Source: Fabrea salina (Eukaryota; Ciliophora; Heterotrichea; Heterotrichida; Fabreidae). Taken from it: a DNA stretch of 64,000 nt. Shown here piece by piece: positions 18,057-28,183 of the stretch. Location of the stretch: contig JALIHJ010000048.1 of NCBI GenBank assembly GCA_022984795.1, positions 1 through 64,000 of the forward strand, read 5' to 3'. The notes beneath the pieces were generated by a model, which was given only the letters and a program-made list of their open reading frames with translations, made no database searches and had not been told where the DNA came from. Each line of letters opens with the position of its first letter. Within the stretch, counting starts at the first letter, position 1. Position numbers and translations under genes: made by a program.

Positions 18057-19646
18057 TTAATTAGTTTTTTCTTTAGGCTCTACATCTTGTTCCAGGTAGT
18101 GTCTGTTAGGGTCTACTCTGTACTTCCACCTTTGGTACAAGTAAACCACAAATATAATGTCGTCTCTGAAACAAGCTAGTCTGTGCATTGTAGGCATTGC
18201 TATGATAAAAGCAAACATGTCGTCTATAAACGTGTTAAGAGCTCTGTAAGTAAGCACTTTCCAAGGCATGTGTGCTACTGACTGCAGTTTGTAGTTGATG
18301 TAGAGTTGAGGAGTCATCATAATGAACCCAGCTGTGTAAATAAACCTTGCAAGAGACCCTATCATCCAGGAGTACCAAGACCTGTACTCGTCGTAAAACA
18401 GTGAGTAAATGCTGTAGCAGGCTATGCAGGGCATCAGCATAAAGAACAAAAACTTAGTAGCTTTGTTGTCCAAGCTCTCAGTTCCGCCTGCTTTGTGGGA
18501 CTCTTTGCCTTTGACACTTATGAAAGGGAACTCAGGCTTGAGACTGATGTCAAAGCCTTTGTTGAGTTTCCAAAAGTCAATTGCTATTCCTATGCCCATA
18601 GGAAGCCAAATAGCCCAGGAAGTTTCTTCTGTGTCCATCAAGTACAGAAACACCACAATACTTGCTATGAAGTTGTAAGCCAGCATGTTTGTAGACAGTC
18701 CTCTAAGGTCTTCCCTTCCCTTCCAAAACTCGATTTCGCTTTTAAAGGCCAAAAACTCAAACAGCATGTGCACCATAGACACTACCATTGTAAGTCCCAG
18801 AAAGTAAGGGTTGGTTTCTAAAAACATCCTTTTCATCAAGTCGTACTCGTGTTTGGAACTGACTCCGTACACGTCGCCCATGGTTTGTGACTCTTGGAAC
18901 TGCTTAATCATAAGGTACTTGTAGACCCAAGCCGTAGAAACACTTATGGTAAGAGGCACTTCTGAGATGCTTTCGTTAAGAGGGATCATGTGTTCTTTAA
19001 GCACCCAGAAGTCCGAAGGGTCCACAATAGGCATGTAGTAGTTTTCATAGGTTTGGATGGAAGAAACTAGTTGGGGTGGAAAAGAAGGGTACACGTTTGA
19101 GTCAACTACTACGTAAATGTCCACTGAGGGTTTCCAGTGCATAGCTTTTTCTTTTGAACTTTTGGTTTGAGGAGTGGGTTCCCCAGCTATAAGGTTCACA
19201 GTTTCTTCCACAAGAATTGAGTCGTAAGTAGTAAGCTCCCGACTACTAGTGAGGGCAAAAGTTTTGTTGAGTTTTGTGGAAAAGGTTTTGAAATTGGTTT
19301 CCAAAAACACTGTTCCGTTGTTCTGCATGTAAGGAGTAAGGGTGATGTTGATGGACTTTGACTCGGAGTTTAAGGGCGAGTAGTCGTAGCTTTTGGACTC
19401 CAAACTCCAAATAGGCAACTTGCTTGTTTTGTTTTCTGAGACAAGAAAAACATCTAGTTCCCAAAAGTCACCTTCGTTGAGCAAGTTCTGAAACGAGTTT
19501 GTATTGGCAGGTTCTGATTGGGTTTTTTGGCCCGTGAAGACCTTTATCACAGAAGAAACCAAAAAGTAAACTAGCATCATCCTTAGAAGTCCCCACACAA
19601 AACTCTGTCCTTGCTGGGGTTCTTGTTGGTTGTTTGCTTCTGCCAT
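18057..19646 (-). CDS. CLPTM1: CLPTM1 family multi-pass membrane protein
   Basis: 529 aa. A short cytosolic N-terminus is followed by a membrane helix (WGLLRMMLVYFLVSSVIKV, ~19-37), a large lumenal domain (~45-280), then several C-terminal membrane helices (~285-500). The HMLFEFLAFKSEIEFW and FIDDMFAFIIAMP segments are typical of the CLPTM1 family (cleft lip and palate transmembrane protein 1, CLPTM1L). Animal members reside in the ER, with reported roles in receptor trafficking and lipid scrambling. Length is close to CLPTM1L. The start codon lies 21 bp from the divergent coiled-coil gene. Confidence 0.9.
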   Translation of the reverse strand: MAEANNQQEPQQGQSFVWGLLRMMLVYFLVSSVIKVFTGQKTQSEPANTNSFQNLLNEGDFWELDVFLVSENKTSKLPIWSLESKSYDYSPLNSESKSINITLTPYMQNNGTVFLETNFKTFSTKLNKTFALTSSRELTTYDSILVEETVNLIAGEPTPQTKSSKEKAMHWKPSVDIYVVVDSNVYPSFPPQLVSSIQTYENYYMPIVDPSDFWVLKEHMIPLNESISEVPLTISVSTAWVYKYLMIKQFQESQTMGDVYGVSSKHEYDLMKRMFLETNPYFLGLTMVVSMVHMLFEFLAFKSEIEFWKGREDLRGLSTNMLAYNFIASIVVFLYLMDTEETSWAIWLPMGIGIAIDFWKLNKGFDISLKPEFPFISVKGKESHKAGGTESLDNKATKFLFFMLMPCIACYSIYSLFYDEYRSWYSWMIGSLARFIYTAGFIMMTPQLYINYKLQSVAHMPWKVLTYRALNTFIDDMFAFIIAMPTMHRLACFRDDIIFVVYLYQRWKYRVDPNRHYLEQDVEPKEKTN

Positions 19647-19667
19647 AAATGTTTATTGTATTATTTA

Positions 19668-21596
19668 ATGGAAACCTTAAGTATAGAAGAACTAGACCCC
19701 AACACTGAAACTGTGCCAAAACTCTCCCCTAAGTCACAAGAAGCCTGTTTGCGTCTTGGAATAGAACCACAAGAACTAGTGTATCAACCCTTCCAAAGTT
19801 TTATAAAGATCACAAAAGACCAAGAAACTGCCCAGATCCGCTACACTTTTTTCGAACAAAAAAGACAAGAAAAGCTCACTTGGATTGCTGAGGAAAAAAA
19901 AAAGCTTTTAACTGAACACCCCCCAAAAACTGAGTTCGACCCACTCAGATCGAGTTTAGTTGAGAAAGAAAAAAAGGAACTCGAGAAACTAGAAAGACGC
20001 CAAGCACAAGAACTCAAACTACTCGTGGACCAAGAAATCAAGTTTGAAGAAATGAGAATCCACAACGAACAAAAGTTACGCAAAGTAGAAGAAGTAGACC
20101 AAGCTAAACGTGCTGAAAAAGAAAGACTCCAACAAGAAATCCAAGCTAAAAGGAAGCAACAAGAAGAAACCCAAAGACAAATCCTAGAAAAAGAAGAAGA
20201 ACAAAGACGCTTAAAGAACCGTGAAGAGTACCTAAAACTCCAACAAAAGGCCAAAGAACAACAGGAACAAGAAAGAATCCACAAAGAAAAACTACTTCAA
20301 AACCAAAAACTCAAGCAACTCAAAGACAAAGAATTCCAAGAAAAAACCCAAAAAATCCTAGAAGAACAACAACAGAAAATAGAAGCAAAACGCAAAAAAC
20401 TAGAAGAAAAAGAATCCAAAAAAAGAAAAATCTTAACCGAAGCCTACCAAAAACAAGCCTTAAGAAACCAAGAAACCAAACTCCAAAGAGAACACAGAAT
20501 AGCTACTGCCAAACAACAAGCTGACGAAATCCTAGAAAAGAAAAAAGAGTCTTTTGAAAGGAAACAAAAAGAAATCGAAGCCAAAACCAAACAACTCCAA
20601 GAACAAAAACAAACCGAACAAGAACTAAGCAGACAAAAAGCCCACCAAAAATCCCAAGAAATAAGACAAATACTTGAACTCAGCAAACAACTCGAAGAAC
20701 AAAGACGCGACGAAGTCCAGAAAAAAACTGAACTCACCCAAAATAAACTTGCCAAAAAACAACTACAAAAAGAACAAGAACTACTCAGCAAAAAAGAAGA
20801 ACAAAGAGCTAGTCAAGAAAAAGCCCAACTAGTGTTTCAAAAAAATCATGAACTCCAAAGAGAAAAACTCAATAAAATCATTGAAAAACAAAGAAAAAAA
20901 GAAGAGTCTACTCAGAAAACCATACAACAGAAACAACACCAACTCAAAATCAACAAAGAAATCAAAAACGCCAAAAGACTAGACCGCTTTGAAAACGTAA
21001 AACGCATAGAAAGACAAAGAAACTACTACAACCAAAAGATCCTTGAAAAGATTGAGTACGACAAAAAACGCATGAACCAAATGATCCAAGCTAAAGAACA
21101 AATCATTGAAGAAAGAAGGAAACGCAAAGTTAAAGCTGACACTGAGAAAAAAAGAATTCTGGACATGTTTGACAAAACCAAAAACAGATCCACTGAAATC
21201 GTTGACTACTCCCAAAAAGTCTCTAAGATGCTGTCTACAAGTTCCCTTTCTCCCACTGCTTCTAGTAGAAACGGGTCACATGCTAACTACTCCAACCTCT
21301 CTTCACCAGGTCCTAAGTCAAAAAGGAGTTTAAGGTCTTCAAACAGCAAAAAACTAGAAAAACTCAAAGAAGAACACAACAATGCCCTTAAAAAACTACT
21401 TGACGAAGAAGAACTTAAAGAGTACCAAAGAGAACAACTACTTAAGCAAGCACCTAAAGACCAACTCCAAGAACTTGAAAAACAGTTTGGAATTGAAAGA
21501 GCACTTGCAAGTGAAAAGATCATTAACATGTCCAGAAAGCACGCTAAAATCCAAAAACAGTTTGCTAAGGACAATTTAATTAATTACAAAAAGTAG
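19668..21596 (+). CDS. Trichohyalin-like coiled-coil protein
   Basis: 642 aa from ATG 19668. An upstream in-frame TTG at 19611 overlaps the divergent gene and is not a credible start. Residues ~80-500 are an almost unbroken charged helix made of Lys, Glu, Gln and Arg (for example [20 protein letters not shown]). A Ser-rich break at ~525-560 ([14 protein letters not shown]) is followed by another short helical stretch. Such single-helix proteins are usual in ciliate cytoskeletons, but no specific family is recognised. The codons are strongly A-rich. Its TAG overlaps the 3' end of the PP2A gene by 13 bp. Confidence 0.9.
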   Translation: METLSIEELDPNTETVPKLSPKSQEACLRLGIEPQELVYQPFQSFIKITKDQETAQIRYTFFEQKRQEKLTWIAEEKKKLLTEHPPKTEFDPLRSSLVEKEKKELEKLERRQAQELKLLVDQEIKFEEMRIHNEQKLRKVEEVDQAKRAEKERLQQEIQAKRKQQEETQRQILEKEEEQRRLKNREEYLKLQQKAKEQQEQERIHKEKLLQNQKLKQLKDKEFQEKTQKILEEQQQKIEAKRKKLEEKESKKRKILTEAYQKQALRNQETKLQREHRIATAKQQADEILEKKKESFERKQKEIEAKTKQLQEQKQTEQELSRQKAHQKSQEIRQILELSKQLEEQRRDEVQKKTELTQNKLAKKQLQKEQELLSKKEEQRASQEKAQLVFQKNHELQREKLNKIIEKQRKKEESTQKTIQQKQHQLKINKEIKNAKRLDRFENVKRIERQRNYYNQKILEKIEYDKKRMNQMIQAKEQIIEERRKRKVKADTEKKRILDMFDKTKNRSTEIVDYSQKVSKMLSTSSLSPTASSRNGSHANYSNLSSPGPKSKRSLRSSNSKKLEKLKEEHNNALKKLLDEEELKEYQREQLLKQAPKDQLQELEKQFGIERALASEKIINMSRKHAKIQKQFAKDNLINYKK

Positions 21597-22492
21597 TCAG
21601 GCGTTCTTCTAGTAACGTATGGATTGGACTGACGCGGAGCAGCATCGTATTGCACAAAGGTGTACTTCATGTTTTCCTCAATAATCATCAAGGCGCCGAG
21701 GTTGCCACATCTGTAGCAGTAGTTAGGTGCTGAAAACACTGTTACTACGTTGTAATCATGACACCAATTGTACCCTTCCATCACTAACTGGTGCGCTCTT
21801 GCTACTAGAGTTAAGTTGTTTACGTGGTTGAAGTTAACGGAGATCTCAGGACCGAAGGTGTAGCCAAGACCTCTGGGGTTAACGTTCCACCCTGGTCGAT
21901 CGTCTGGGTCTGACCACATCAAGTCGCAAATAGCCCCTTCGTGCTCTTCTGTTACAAATCTGTCGAGTTGTCTTACGTCGTCTACTCTGCTTATGCTTGG
22001 AGAGAGTCCTCCGTGCATGCAAAATACTTTGTTGTCTACTAAGGCTGCAATGGGCAGGTATTCGAAGAGCCCAGTAATCATTTTCCAGACCTCAGGCGAA
22101 CCAAACTTCCTCAAACACTCATCATAAAGTCCGTAAGTTATAGAAATCTGAGCAGACTCGTGGTTGCCCCTCACAACACTCACACGTGTGGGGTACCTAA
22201 GTTTAAAGCACAAAACAAGACAGAAACTCTCCACAGAATCGTGGCCTCTATCTACGTAGTCTCCTAGGAAAAGGTAGTTAGTGTCAGGAGGCACTCCTCC
22301 TACCTTAAATATTTCTAATAAATCAGAAAATTGTCCGTGAATGTCTCCGCAAATAGTTACGGGCAGGTTGACGTTTAAAACATTAGGTTCCTTAGAAAAG
22401 ACTTCCTTAGAGCTTTCAATGAGTTGTTTGATCTGTCCCTGCTTGATGGACTTATAAGAAAGTAAGTTCTGGATTAAGCTATCTAAATCCAT
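21584..22492 (-). CDS. Protein phosphatase 2A catalytic subunit
   Basis: 302 aa from ATG 22492. An upstream TTG at 22504 is a chance extension. All PPP-family metal motifs are present: GDIHGQ (~50), GDYVDRG (~78) and RGNHES (~110), plus [11 protein letters not shown] near 255. The C-terminal TRRTPDYFL is the PP2A tail, the target of carboxyl-methylation and Tyr phosphorylation, which separates it from PP4 and PP6. It removes phosphate from Ser and Thr in complex with A and B subunits. It starts 12 bp after the stop of the gene upstream on the same strand and overlaps the convergent neighbour by 13 bp. Confidence 0.97.
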   Translation of the reverse strand: MDLDSLIQNLLSYKSIKQGQIKQLIESSKEVFSKEPNVLNVNLPVTICGDIHGQFSDLLEIFKVGGVPPDTNYLFLGDYVDRGHDSVESFCLVLCFKLRYPTRVSVVRGNHESAQISITYGLYDECLRKFGSPEVWKMITGLFEYLPIAALVDNKVFCMHGGLSPSISRVDDVRQLDRFVTEEHEGAICDLMWSDPDDRPGWNVNPRGLGYTFGPEISVNFNHVNNLTLVARAHQLVMEGYNWCHDYNVVTVFSAPNYCYRCGNLGALMIIEENMKYTFVQYDAAPRQSNPYVTRRTPDYFL

Positions 22493-22504
22493 TATTAGGC
22501 ACAA

Positions 22505-22897
22505 TTAAAGTGTTTTGGTTTCTCTGTTAGTTAACTTAGTAAGCTTAATGGCTAGCCAGATCTTAAAGGGTAAAGCTATAGGCCCTATCAAGGTTTTTAC
22601 AGCAATCATTTCAGCAAAAGAAATGCTAAAACGTCCCCTTTTCTCTTGGGGGAGTCTGCGAAGCATGTTGAGGTTCTCAGCTTTTGTGTTGGCTCTCTCA
22701 AAAAAATTCTTGACTTTTGGGTAAGGGAGTTTTTTTATAATGTTTTGTGTAGGCCGCACTATGTAACACAAACCCCAAAGCGATGTTACATACAGTGTGC
22801 TGATTCCAACGAAAAACAAAGTGGTCTTTGCTATGTTTTTTGGTTGAACTCCGCTTTCCTTAAATTTTTCTTTGTAGTCGTCTAAAGTCCCTGCCAT
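22505..22897 (-). CDS. FAM210/DUF1279-like small membrane protein
   Basis: 130 aa. The N-terminus YKEKFKESGVQPKNIAKTTL followed by a hydrophobic helix (FFVGISTLYVTSLWGLCYIV, ~28-47) resembles the DUF1279 domain of FAM210A/B. A second hydrophobic stretch is at ~100-120 (LIGPIALPFKIWLAIKL). FAM210 proteins lie in the mitochondrial inner membrane. The match is partial and from memory. The start context is TATAAATG. The start is 26 bp from the divergent Pus7 gene, and the stop is 12 bp from the PP2A start. Confidence 0.7.
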   Translation of the reverse strand: MAGTLDDYKEKFKESGVQPKNIAKTTLFFVGISTLYVTSLWGLCYIVRPTQNIIKKLPYPKVKNFFERANTKAENLNMLRRLPQEKRGRFSISFAEMIAVKTLIGPIALPFKIWLAIKLTKLTNRETKTL

Positions 22898-22923
22898 TTA
22901 TAAGCAAAAAAGACTCAAATAAA

Positions 22924-24561
22924 ATGGAAGAACAAGTAGGAATCACTGAGTACCTAACTCAGGGCGAAGGCATTGGAGGAGAACTTAAGCTACTTACAAG
23001 TGACTTTGTAGTTCAAGAAATCACAGACGAAGGCGAAGTAGTGGAACTAAAAGAAACCTTCCAAGACCCTGAAGAGTTTAAAGAGCCCACTCAAGTGTAC
23101 TTGCAAGAAGGTGCCCAAGAAGGACTTGAAGCCCAACTAGGAAAAGAACTAGCTTCAGAAGTGGTTTCTTTAGTTGAAAGGATAAACGCAGGAGAAGCCC
23201 AAGCTAGCACAGACTTGGAGTGTCCCAGCGACAAACAAGACAGAAGAAACATCCACCTAGCCGTGAAAAACTTTGCAGTAGGAATCAGCAGTAGCACAGA
23301 CCTAACCACCAACAAAATTACTCTGTTCTCTTCACAAACCACCAACAAAAAACGCAAGGTCATGGGAGTTGACCCAAGACAAGGACACAAACCTCCTGGA
23401 AAGCACATCCACTTTGTGTTGTGGAAAGAAAACCTTGAAACCATGATAGCTGTCAAACAAATAGCTAAGTACGTGGGCACTAAAGACAAGTGGTTTGGCG
23501 TAGCTGGAAACAAAGACAAAAAAGCCATCACTACCCAGAAAGTAAGTGTTTTTTCAAACTTGTACGGAAAACTCAAGAACTTAAACCTTCCTAGCAACAT
23601 TAAAATAGGCAACTTTTCTTACTCAGACAAACAAATCAAACTGGGCGACTTAAAAGGAAACTGCTTCACAATCATACTGCGCAATATCAAGGACTTGCCC
23701 CAAGAAAGCATAGACTCGCGTTTGGAAACTCTTTCAAGCAAAGGGTTCATTAACTACTTTGGGTTGCAAAGGTTCGGAACCTCCAAAGACAACCCTACCC
23801 ACCTTATAGGTTTAGCTATTATCAAAGGCGACTACCAAAAAGCAGTTGACCTAATCATGGGGCCTAGGCCTTGCAAACACCCTTCAGAAGCCCAAGCACG
23901 GGAAAATTGGATCCAAAACAAAAATGTTGAGGAGGCCCTTAAGTTGTTTCCCAAGCACTGCGTAAGACCTAATTAGCACATAGAAAGAAACGTTTTAGAA
24001 GGAATGCGTAAAGCTGGAGGACAAACCACCTACTTAAACGGAATAATGAGTCTGCCCAGGAACTGCAGGATGCTTTACGGGCACGCTTATCAAAGTTACG
24101 TTTGGAACAAAGTGGTTTCTAAAAGACTTTTGTTATCTCAGGAAACTATAGAAGGCGATCTGGACTTAGAAGGAAACCCAGTGCCTAACCTTCAGGTGCC
24201 TTTAAATGAAGTTGCTTTGCCTTTGCCTGGGTCCAAAATAGAGTAATAGAGACTTAGACTGCCCAAAAACCAAATTGCACAAGTTTACCAAGAAACCCTC
24301 CAAGAAGACGGACTGGACTTAGATAGTTTTTCGAACCTTCAAAAGTAAAGTTCACTTAGAGAACTTGCCCTTACAGGCACCTACAGAAGAATCCTTGAAA
24401 AGCCACAGCAGCTAGAGTGGAGTTACTTTACCTACGCTGAACTGGACTCTGCAGAGCCAGGGCCTGGCAACATAAAAGCTCTGAAACTTAAGTTTTCTCT
24501 GAACTCTTCTACCTACGCAACTATGTTTCTGCGGGAACTGATTAGAACTACCTTGGTTTAA
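22924..24561 (+). CDS. PUS7: tRNA/mRNA pseudouridine synthase Pus7 (TruD family)
   Basis: About 530 aa after removing three 15-nt introns (23962-23976, 24243-24257, 24345-24359). The catalytic motif GNKDKKAITTQKVS near residue 195 keeps the family Asp. NYFGLQRFG (~278) and the C-terminal ATMFLRELIR also fit TruD/Pus7. Pus7 makes pseudouridine at U13 of tRNAs, U35 of U2 snRNA and many mRNA sites. The introns are needed: without them the C-terminal TRUD half is cut into separate frames. It ends 9 bp from the convergent Myb gene. Confidence 0.93.
23962..23976 (+). other. 15-nt intron (PUS7)
   Basis: GTAAGACCTAATTAG, A at position 10, phase 0. Removal joins FPKHC to HIERNVLEGMRKAG. Confidence 0.93.
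24243..24257 (+). other. 15-nt intron (PUS7)
   Basis: GTAATAGAGACTTAG, A at position 10, phase 2. Retention gives an immediate TAA. Confidence 0.93.
24345..24359 (+). other. 15-nt intron (PUS7)
   Basis: GTAAAGTTCACTTAG, A at position 10, phase 2. Removal joins FSNLQ to KELALTGTYRR. Confidence 0.93.
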
Positions 24562-24570
24562 GTATATTCA

Positions 24571-25473
24571 TTATTTATTCTTGGGACTGAAGTAGTTAAG
24601 GTTGCCTTTGGGAGAAAAGGAAGGGAAAGTAAAAGCACTGGCGGGCGAAGGAAGCCCCAGTCCTTCCATTCCAAAAGAGTCAGACCTTCTAAAGCTCATA
24701 GGAGAAAACATTGCTTCTGGACTGTGGTTTTTGGGGTTGGCAGTTAACTCGTCAGGAAACTTAAAGACTCTGAAGCTGCCAGGAGTTTTCAGAGCATTGG
24801 ACTGCAAAGGAGATAGAAAGGCAGAAGGAGTGAAAAGGTCCCCTATTACTGAGTCTTCTTTTTGTGTGTTGTATTTAGTAGGTGAAGGGCAAACAATAGG
24901 TGCAGGTTTTTCTTTGGTGTTCTCACTCAGTTCTTCATCTTTGGTTTGGAGTCTTATGGAACGTCTTTTTTCTAAGTAGGTGTTACCATCTTTTTTTCTG
25001 GTGTTTTTTCTAGGACCTTCGCATGGCTTGAGTAAACAACTAGCTACTTCTGGGTCCTTAAGGATCTCTGTAAGATCACCTGTGACCTTGGACCCTTCTG
25101 GGCGGGTTTTGTTAACTAGGCGTAAGTTCCTGCGTATCGTGCTGTAGAAGTGGTTCTTGATAGAGTTGTCGCTTCTTCCAGGAAGGTGCCTGGCAATGCA
25201 AGACCACTTGTTTCCATACTCAGAGTGGTACTTGAAAAGAACTTTTTCTTCTTCAAGTGACCACATTTCTTTGTTCACTCGGGGACAAAGGTGATTGTGC
25301 CACCTTTCTCTGCACTGTTTTCCTGACCTGCCCTTTATCTGGAATCTTTCTTTTAAGGCTTGGGAAATCAAAGCCCAGTTTTTATTTCCAAGTTCGTTTA
25401 CGAGTTCTGCAATGCAGCTGTCTTCCTACTTAGAAGTTACCTCAGAGCTCCACGGCTTTCTGTTTTTTACCAT
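24571..25473 (-). CDS. R2R3-type Myb transcription factor
   Basis: About 295 aa. A 15-nt intron (25426-25440) splits the first repeat, and the ATG at 25473 gives MVKNRKPWSSEED. R2 (~6-58) has W..EED, NWALISQALKERF and QCRERWHNHL. R3 (~62-110) has MWSLEEEKVLFKYH, NKWSCIARHLPGR and IKNHFYSTIRR. These tryptophans and helix-turn-helix spacing match c-Myb-type DNA-binding repeats, so sequence-specific binding of the Myb consensus is expected. The C-terminal ~180 residues are Pro/Ser-rich and disordered, a likely regulatory region. Target genes are unknown. Confidence 0.93.
25426..25440 (-). other. 15-nt intron (Myb gene)
   Basis: Minus strand GTAACTTCTAAGTAG, A at position 10, phase 0. Removal joins KPWSSE to EDSCIAELV within the first Myb repeat. 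Confidence 0.93.
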
Positions 25474-25565
25474 TAAATAAATGATTATATTGCTAGACAG
25501 TTAAAAATTGCAGCTTCTAAATTTTAAGTTTTAAGATTCGGTGTTTTTAAGTTAAAGGGTAAGAA

Positions 25566-26729
25566 TTAGTTACTTGTGACCTGTTCAATTAAAGAAATAA
25601 CGTCGTTGAACCAGTCCATATTTTTAGCCCACATAAAAGAGCCGTGACCCAATGGGTAATCGTTTTTATAGTGCAAAACTTCTGCGTTTACTAACTGGGA
25701 ACGTAACCAAGCTACGTCAGTCATGTCAGCAAGTCTATCGAACTTTCCTCCAAAGAGTCCAAGCTTAGCAGAGATCCGCGAAAAGTCGTAGGTTGGGGGT
25801 TCTTTTTGGCCGTAGTGAGCCGTATTGGCTTCTGGACTGCCGTAGTCAAACTTAGGCAAGCCTTCCTTTTGCATCAAACTCATTTGAGTCCAGTGCTGCA
25901 TATTCCTATAACTGGTTCCACTGGGGTAGTGGCCCATGATAACCTGCATTCTGTCTACGTTGTCCACAGTGGTGTTTGCATCTGCCATTAAGTATAAACC
26001 GTCGACACACAAAGAGTCAAACCACTCACAAACAAAAGACAAGAGGTAGTTGGCTTTGTTTTCAAAGAGTTCGTGGATTCCTAAAGTCTGGACCAACCCA
26101 AGAAGTTCTGAGTGAGAAAATATTGTTACTATTTCTGAAGTTTGGTGTTTTATGGAAGCTACTGGTGCTAGCAAAGCTGCAACATACAGTTTTTGTGCAA
26201 ACTCTGGGTGCTCTGAAAGGTGGGCCATCATAATAGTAGTTCCTTGGGAGTGCCCGATGTATGCCAATTTAGGGTACCCAGTGTAGTCTAGCACATAGTT
26301 AATTTCAGTTGGAATGTCGAATTCGGACATGTTCTGCCAGGAGTAGTTCCAAAACTCTGGGTCTTTAGGAGTTAAGTGGGTGTTGTTTCTGGAGTGTCTG
26401 TTGCCGCGAGTGTTTCCTAGCCAAACGTCATAGCCTTTGTTGGCTAAAATAAACCCTGGGGCTAGGCTTTCGTCGTTCACTATCCAATTGTCAGAGGAGT
26501 CAATTAAACCATGCTGCATAAACACAGGCACCGAATTAGAGAATTCATTAGAGTTTTTAGAAGCAATTCGGTACAAATGAAGAATATATCCGTCAGGTGT
26601 AGTAACATAATGACTGGAAACTGGATAGTTAAGATGCTGGCAAAGTTCAGTGAATGTCATTGTAGTTTCTGGTTTCAGTCCAGGAAATCCCAACACAATA
26701 GGAAGAACTAGTAGAACTTTCCAAATCAT
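25566..26729 (-). CDS. Acid lipase (LIPA/gastric lipase family), secreted or lysosomal
   Basis: 387 aa. The N-terminus MIWKVLLVLPIVLGFPG is a signal peptide. The alpha/beta-hydrolase core shows the oxyanion HG (MQHGLIDSSDNWI), the nucleophile elbow GHSQGT (~160), the acid Asp in GGKFDRLAD (~330) and the His in LGHGSFMWA (~365). TPDGYILHLYRI and VWLGNTRGNRHS are diagnostic for the LIPA/LIPF group. It hydrolyses triacylglycerols or sterol esters, probably in food vacuoles or lysosomes. The start context is TATAAATG, only 8 bp from the divergent DDX52 start. It is followed by a 92-bp AT-rich spacer. Confidence 0.95.
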   Translation of the reverse strand: MIWKVLLVLPIVLGFPGLKPETTMTFTELCQHLNYPVSSHYVTTPDGYILHLYRIASKNSNEFSNSVPVFMQHGLIDSSDNWIVNDESLAPGFILANKGYDVWLGNTRGNRHSRNNTHLTPKDPEFWNYSWQNMSEFDIPTEINYVLDYTGYPKLAYIGHSQGTTIMMAHLSEHPEFAQKLYVAALLAPVASIKHQTSEIVTIFSHSELLGLVQTLGIHELFENKANYLLSFVCEWFDSLCVDGLYLMADANTTVDNVDRMQVIMGHYPSGTSYRNMQHWTQMSLMQKEGLPKFDYGSPEANTAHYGQKEPPTYDFSRISAKLGLFGGKFDRLADMTDVAWLRSQLVNAEVLHYKNDYPLGHGSFMWAKNMDWFNDVISLIEQVTSN

Positions 26730-26740
26730 TTATATTAATG
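26727..26740. promoter_or_regulatory. 8-bp divergent intergenic region
   Basis: The ATGs of the lipase (minus, 26729) and DDX52 (plus, 26738) are separated by 8 bp, TTATATTA. This AT-only spacer forms TATAAATG on the minus strand and ATTAATG on the plus strand. Core promoters of both genes must overlap it or lie within coding sequence. Confidence 0.5.
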
Positions 26741-28183
26741 GACGCTTTTGCTGTTTTGAAGGACGGAACTTCTTTTGACCGGAAAAGGTTTGCAAAAGAC
26801 ATTTCGCTTTTCAAAGAGTCACTTCCACATAAAAAGCTCAAAACCAACATTCCAGCTCCTCAAACTGAAAACATCCGCAAAGAATTCCACATCAACTGCT
26901 CAGGGGAAGAAGTGCCTTCTCCAGTAAGTAGTTTTTCTGAACTGTTTTCTAGGTATTCTGTTCCCTTGTCTGTGCAGTCAACACTTAACTCTTTGTACAC
27001 AAACTTAACTCCAGTGCAGATGCAAGCAATGTCTGTGCTGTTTGAAAAAAGGGACCTTATGGGAATAGCTGCTACAGGGTCGGGCAAGACCCTTAGCTTT
27101 GCTGTGCCCCTCATAAGTCTGCTCAAAAAGCCCAGGTGGTTGCGTGCTTTGGTGGTAGCCCCCACTAAAGAACTTGCAAGTCAACTCCACAGGGAGTTTT
27201 TAGTGCTGAGTGAAGGCACTGGGCTGAGACTGCACCTTTTGAAGAAAAACAGTCCAGAACACACTGAGTGGAAAAGCAACTTCGACATTATGTTCACTAC
27301 TCCGTTGTTATTTATACACAAACTAGGCGCTCAAAGACTTAAAACCATTAAGTACATTGTGTTGGATGAAAGTGACCAGTTGTTTGACATGGGGTACTTA
27401 GACCAAATCGACAGCATTCTTAGACAGTGCAGCAGGAAAAAGCAACTCAAAGCACTTTTTTCAGCAACAATGCTGCCTGGTATTGAAATCATGGCAAAGT
27501 CTATGCTAGTGAACCCCATTAAAATAGTAGTGGGCACTAAAAATGCAACAGTAGACACACTTAAACAAGAACTTAAGTTTTGCTCCAACGAACAGGGCAA
27601 ACTCCTTGCAATTAAACAAATGATTGAGTTGGGGGAGTTTACTCCACCTATGCTTATTTTTGTGCAGTCAAAAGAAAGGGCAAAAGAACTCTACCACGAA
27701 CTCAAGTCTGAAAAAGTCAAAATGGGACTTATGCACTCTGGACTTAATGACCACGAGCGCGGAGTAGTTATGAAGAACTTCAGACTAGGCCAGACCTGGG
27801 GACTGATCTGCACAGACTTAATGTCCAGAGGAATAGACTTCCAAGGAGTTAACTTAGTGGTTAACTACGACTTTCCACAAAGCGTAGTGTCCTACATACA
27901 CAGAATAGGAAGGGCTGGAAGGGCAGGAAGGGAGTCAAAAGCAGTTACTTTGTACACCTTCGACGACGCACCTTACTTGAAAATGGTAGTCAACGTGATG
28001 AAGAGAAGTGGAATTGAAATGCCGGAGTGGATGAAGAACTTAAAAACTCCTTCTAGAAAACACAAAAAGAACCTTGAGAAGAAACCTATTAAAAGAGAAA
28101 GCATTTCAAGGAAACCAAAACTTTCAAGGGCCCTCAGGAAGAACCTCAAAAAGCAAAAAGATAAAGTTAATAAAAATGAATAG
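26738..28183 (+). CDS. DDX52: DEAD-box RNA helicase DDX52/Rok1
   Basis: 481 aa. The N-terminal TSFDRKRFAKD is typical of DDX52/Rok1. Motifs: Q motif LTPVQMQ (~90), Walker A AATGSGKT (101-108), APTKELA (~131), DESD in place of DEAD (200-203, as in Rok1), SAT (232-234), RGIDF and HRIGRAGRAGR in the second RecA domain. The basic tail has KKPIKRESIS, matching the family's KKPLERESIS. It acts in 18S rRNA maturation in the nucleolus. Its last eight bases overlap the next gene's start. It is shorter than human DDX52 (599 aa) in the N-terminal region. Confidence 0.96.
   Translation: MDAFAVLKDGTSFDRKRFAKDISLFKESLPHKKLKTNIPAPQTENIRKEFHINCSGEEVPSPVSSFSELFSRYSVPLSVQSTLNSLYTNLTPVQMQAMSVLFEKRDLMGIAATGSGKTLSFAVPLISLLKKPRWLRALVVAPTKELASQLHREFLVLSEGTGLRLHLLKKNSPEHTEWKSNFDIMFTTPLLFIHKLGAQRLKTIKYIVLDESDQLFDMGYLDQIDSILRQCSRKKQLKALFSATMLPGIEIMAKSMLVNPIKIVVGTKNATVDTLKQELKFCSNEQGKLLAIKQMIELGEFTPPMLIFVQSKERAKELYHELKSEKVKMGLMHSGLNDHERGVVMKNFRLGQTWGLICTDLMSRGIDFQGVNLVVNYDFPQSVVSYIHRIGRAGRAGRESKAVTLYTFDDAPYLKMVVNVMKRSGIEMPEWMKNLKTPSRKHKKNLEKKPIKRESISRKPKLSRALRKNLKKQKDKVNKNE

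Noticed and set aside
19611-19667. N-terminal extension of the trichohyalin-like gene from a TTG
   Set aside because: It lies within the start of the divergent CLPTM1 gene and has no ATG. The same applies to TTG starts at 22504, 34546 and 53413.
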